NCBI GenBank assembly: GCA_947500845.1
Contig: CANMTP010000006.1
Span: 124,001 to 188,000 of the forward strand
Origin: an uncultured Aquimarina sp.
GTDB taxonomy: Bacteria; Bacteroidota; Bacteroidia; Flavobacteriales; Flavobacteriaceae
Direction: 5' to 3'
DNA length: 64,000 nucleotides
In this document: positions 61,603 through 64,000 of the stretch, in pieces
Layout of the letters: every line of letters starts with the position of its first letter
How positions within the stretch are numbered: the first letter of the stretch is position 1
Position numbers and translations under genes: made by a program
The notes under the pieces: generated by a model
What the model was told of the DNA's origin: nothing
The model's input: only the letters and a program-made list of their open reading frames with translations
Databases searched by the model: none

Positions 61603-64000
61603 CTAATTAATATCCTTATCCATTTTCATAGTTCTTTTTTCTATTTCCTGATCAAAGCGTCTAAAATCCCATTTTTTAAGGTTTCCTTTGATATCACCAG
61701 AAATTATATATCTACCGTCATTAGAAAAAGTCGCTGCTTTTATAGGATACTTGTGGCGAATTACACTGGGAATTTGTATGAATCTATTATCTTTTTTACG
61801 ATAAATCTGTACTGTGTTATCACTGCTGGCAGTTAACAGAAGACTATCCTTATGAAATCCTACATCCTCTATATCTCCTGTATGAGATGCCATTGTTTGC
61901 AAAAGACTGTATGACTTTGATTCTTCATCAAATTTCCAAACTCTTGCCTTATTATCCCTACTTCCAGAGACAATATGGTCGCTATTTGAAGAAAACTCTA
62001 CTTTGGTAATTCTATCTTGGTGTCTTGTAGATATGGTATCTGTTTTTAGGTTATTAATATTGTATAGATATATGTTATCCTTGGCAGCCACAGCCAATTT
62101 ATCCTTAGGTTTACTGTAGGTGACCACATCGATGCTATCGCTAGGTGGTAAAAGCACAGTTTTATTTTTTTTATTTATGAGTCTTTTTCTTGGTTCGATG
62201 ATATTTCCAAGTACAATGCGCCCTTTTTTATCGGTTTCTCTTAAAACTTTTCGTCCAGTAAGGTTAATTTCTTCAAAGTTGGTGGTTAAAAATTTTATAC
62301 TATCTCTGTTATTCTTAAAAGTAACCTTAATCGTAGTATCATTATAGTAACTGATTTTTGAAATCTCTTTTTGGTAGTCTCTATGGTTAATAGAAATAGG
62401 TTTAATATTCCATATTTTTATGGTTTGATCCTCACTACTGGTAATAATATAATCCTCGTCTTTATTTACAAACGAAACATTTTGTATAGGCTTACTATGT
62501 CCTATAAATTGCTTTAGTAAAATATTATCTGCACTCCATAGATTTGCACCATTATCACTACTCCCAATCAACATTTGTCCTTTCTTATTAATGTCAATAG
62601 TATTAATGTGTTCATCATGAATAAAGTTATCATGCGCCAGTATAGAATCAGGATTAAACACTTTGATTCTCCCTTTTAATCCTAATAAAATAGAATCTTT
62701 GCTTTTAATTTTAAATGTATGAATACTGTCTGTAGGTGAAAGTTTTAGTACATCTTTAAAATAATAGTGTTTTAATCGTGAACTATTGCTAAAAAAAAGA
62801 CGATTACTACCGTAAAGAACCAAATAATTACTTTTGTTATCATCAAAAGTTTTTATTTTTCTGATTTTTCCATCAAGTTTTTGAATGGTTGTTATAGTGT
62901 AATCTTTGTTATCCATATTGATATTGAGCTTTTTAATTAGATTATTGACTCCTATTATGAACGAATAATTTTTTTGATGTTCGATATCTAAAGATGATCC
63001 TTGGGGAATATGAATTTCTTTAAAACCTGGTTTAATATTGCCATCACTATTAAGTAGTACAAGCGTCACACTGTCTTTTTGAAAAACCTTTTTTGCAACC
63101 ATGATGGTCAATTCACCCTCATCATTTTGAAAAGGTTCAAATGCAATTACATTTTTTTGGGTAAATATGGCATTACTTGTAGCATTTTTCTTCTTATATT
63201 CTAATGAATTTACTATTAAAGTATTTGATTTTGTTAAGGCAAATACATAAAGCAAAGAGTCGTTGGTAACAGATCTACGGGTTTTTGTTGCTCTAATTGG
63301 ATTATCTCCGGGTAATTGTATACTGCTATGATAAAAAGGAGTTTTTTTGTAATCTTTATAAAGATCGTTCTTAAACTCAAAAAGTAAATTAAAAGTAGAA
63401 TCTGTCTCTAGGGATTTCTCGTTTTGCTCCAGAATTCTCTCGCAAGCCAAAATATAATTAAAGGAACTGGTCTTATCTACATTATAATCTCGTAAGGCAT
63501 AACCAATTCCTTTATGAATTTTAATCGACAGTTCATTCAGATTGAGCTCATCTGATAATTGTTTGTTAAGTAGATTTGATTCTTTATTTTGAAAATACAA
63601 GGCCACAGAAAGTCCAAGTAAACAGGTAATAATAAAAGGATAGTAGAAAAATAGTTTTAACCTTCGTTTCAGTCTTTTTTTCTCACGTTCTTCTTTTTGA
63701 CTTTCTTCAAGACTTGCCTCAAAAAATTGTTGTTTTTTTTGAAGCCGCTCGATATGATCATCATCCAGGATATAATTGAGACACTGTTTCATACGCTCGA
63801 CCTGTTGAGTCGTAAGTAAATCTGCCTTTTGTTTTGTATCTTGATAAATATCAAAGGAAGAGATAAAATCCTTTTTGATTAGGGATCTAAAATCATCTTC
63901 GGTTCTAATATTATTGATAATTTTTGCAATAATATCATGACTTAACTCTGTATAGTCTGCCCCAATTTTTTTATCACTACTTAAGTGAAGAATTCCTTTT
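61603..64000 (-). CDS. STAND-type NTPase/WD40 protein, C-terminal part (5' end outside window)
   Basis: The minus-strand frame stays open from 63792 to the window end, so the Met at 63792 is internal. The residues just inside the window (I-G-A-D-Y-T-E-L-S-H-D-I-I-A-K-I-I) match the L-S-H-D segment that closes the NTPase module of novel STAND proteins. A charged coiled coil (E-E-S-Q-K-E-E-R-E-K-K) and one transmembrane helix (about 47-67 after that Met) follow, then WD40-type blades: I-N-T-I-D-I, Q-N-V-S-F-V, S-S-E-D-Q-T-I-K-I-W, G-S-R-D-N-K-A-R-V-W and K-K-W-D-F. The C-terminal blades probably sense a ligand. STAND/WD40 proteins are signalling or defence ATPases; which one applies cannot be told without the missing N-terminus. 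Confidence 0.8.
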   Translation of the reverse strand, partial: KGILHLSSDKKIGADYTELSHDIIAKIINNIRTEDDFRSLIKKDFISSFDIYQDTKQKADLLTTQQVERMKQCLNYILDDDHIERLQKKQQFFEASLEESQKEEREKKRLKRRLKLFFYYPFIITCLLGLSVALYFQNKESNLLNKQLSDELNLNELSIKIHKGIGYALRDYNVDKTSSFNYILACERILEQNEKSLETDSTFNLLFEFKNDLYKDYKKTPFYHSSIQLPGDNPIRATKTRRSVTNDSLLYVFALTKSNTLIVNSLEYKKKNATSNAIFTQKNVIAFEPFQNDEGELTIMVAKKVFQKDSVTLVLLNSDGNIKPGFKEIHIPQGSSLDIEHQKNYSFIIGVNNLIKKLNINMDNKDYTITTIQKLDGKIRKIKTFDDNKSNYLVLYGSNRLFFSNSSRLKHYYFKDVLKLSPTDSIHTFKIKSKDSILLGLKGRIKVFNPDSILAHDNFIHDEHINTIDINKKGQMLIGSSDNGANLWSADNILLKQFIGHSKPIQNVSFVNKDEDYIITSSEDQTIKIWNIKPISINHRDYQKEISKISYYNDTTIKVTFKNNRDSIKFLTTNFEEINLTGRKVLRETDKKGRIVLGNIIEPRKRLINKKNKTVLLPPSDSIDVVTYSKPKDKLAVAAKDNIYLYNINNLKTDTISTRHQDRITKVEFSSNSDHIVSGSRDNKARVWKFDEESKSYSLLQTMASHTGDIEDVGFHKDSLLLTASSDNTVQIYRKKDNRFIQIPSVIRHKYPIKAATFSNDGRYIISGDIKGNLKKWDFRRFDQEIEKRTMKMDKDIN

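Overview
The window looks like chromosome of a marine Flavobacteriaceae-type Bacteroidota, possibly close to Aquimarina (genus is inference). The DNA is AT-rich. The gene set is typical of the group: a SusC-like TonB receptor, a Bacteroidota double-glycine leader peptide, DUF4494 and DUF6268 proteins, a MORN-repeat YwqK-like protein, and many short lipoproteins. Clear Shine-Dalgarno sequences are rare. No rRNA, tRNA, CRISPR array, phage or insertion sequence was recognised.

Layout. 1-7.4 kb: the end of a TonB-dependent receptor, a very large alpha-2-macroglobulin-like protein with a TonB-receptor plug domain inside it, and an AsmA-like membrane-anchored protein. 7.5-9.9 kb (minus): a short-chain dehydrogenase, an ECF42-type sigma factor and its YCII/DGPF partner. 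10.2 kb: an unlisted 54-residue Cys-rich double-glycine peptide with its own terminator. 10.8-15.9 kb: a membrane AraC regulator, a DJ-1/PfpI-NTF2 gene group and a small GIY-YIG nuclease, set among arrays of a palindromic repeat. 15.9-16.2 kb: a GC-rich island with a very long hairpin. 16.2-21.4 kb (minus): a tightly packed nine-gene run (K+ channel, DUF4236, Excalibur lipoprotein, TerB-like, membrane coiled-coil, vWA-like lipoprotein, basic-adaptor-like, secreted nuclease, Cys-rich protein). 21.4-25.1 kb (minus): a TPR histidine kinase, response regulator and small proteins. 25.5-32.1 kb: an orphan membrane protein, a SMUG2-like glycosylase, a GT2 glycosyltransferase and a MORN-repeat protein. 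32.5-36.2 kb: a stand-alone adenylation-carrier-alpha-oxoamine synthase megasynthase. 36.4-50.4 kb: metabolic, regulatory and envelope genes, including one frameshifted lipoprotein. 50.5-61.5 kb: a glycogen/maltose-1-phosphate cluster (glgA, glgC, glgE, maltokinase, glgB, GH31 glucosidase). 61.6 kb to the end (minus): the C-terminal part of a STAND-type WD40 protein that runs off the window.

Strongest novelty candidates. (1) A dispersed REP/REPIN-like repeat whose hairpin stems show compensatory base changes. Arrays of it flank, and supply the C-terminus of, a GIY-YIG nuclease, which suggests a nuclease-repeat partnership. (2) The A-PCP-AONS-(SCP2-like) synthase. (3) The nine-gene channel/TerB/vWA/nuclease operon. 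(4) The Cys-rich double-glycine peptide. (5) The macroglobulin-TonB plug fusion. Domain assignments come from reading motifs by eye; no database search was run.
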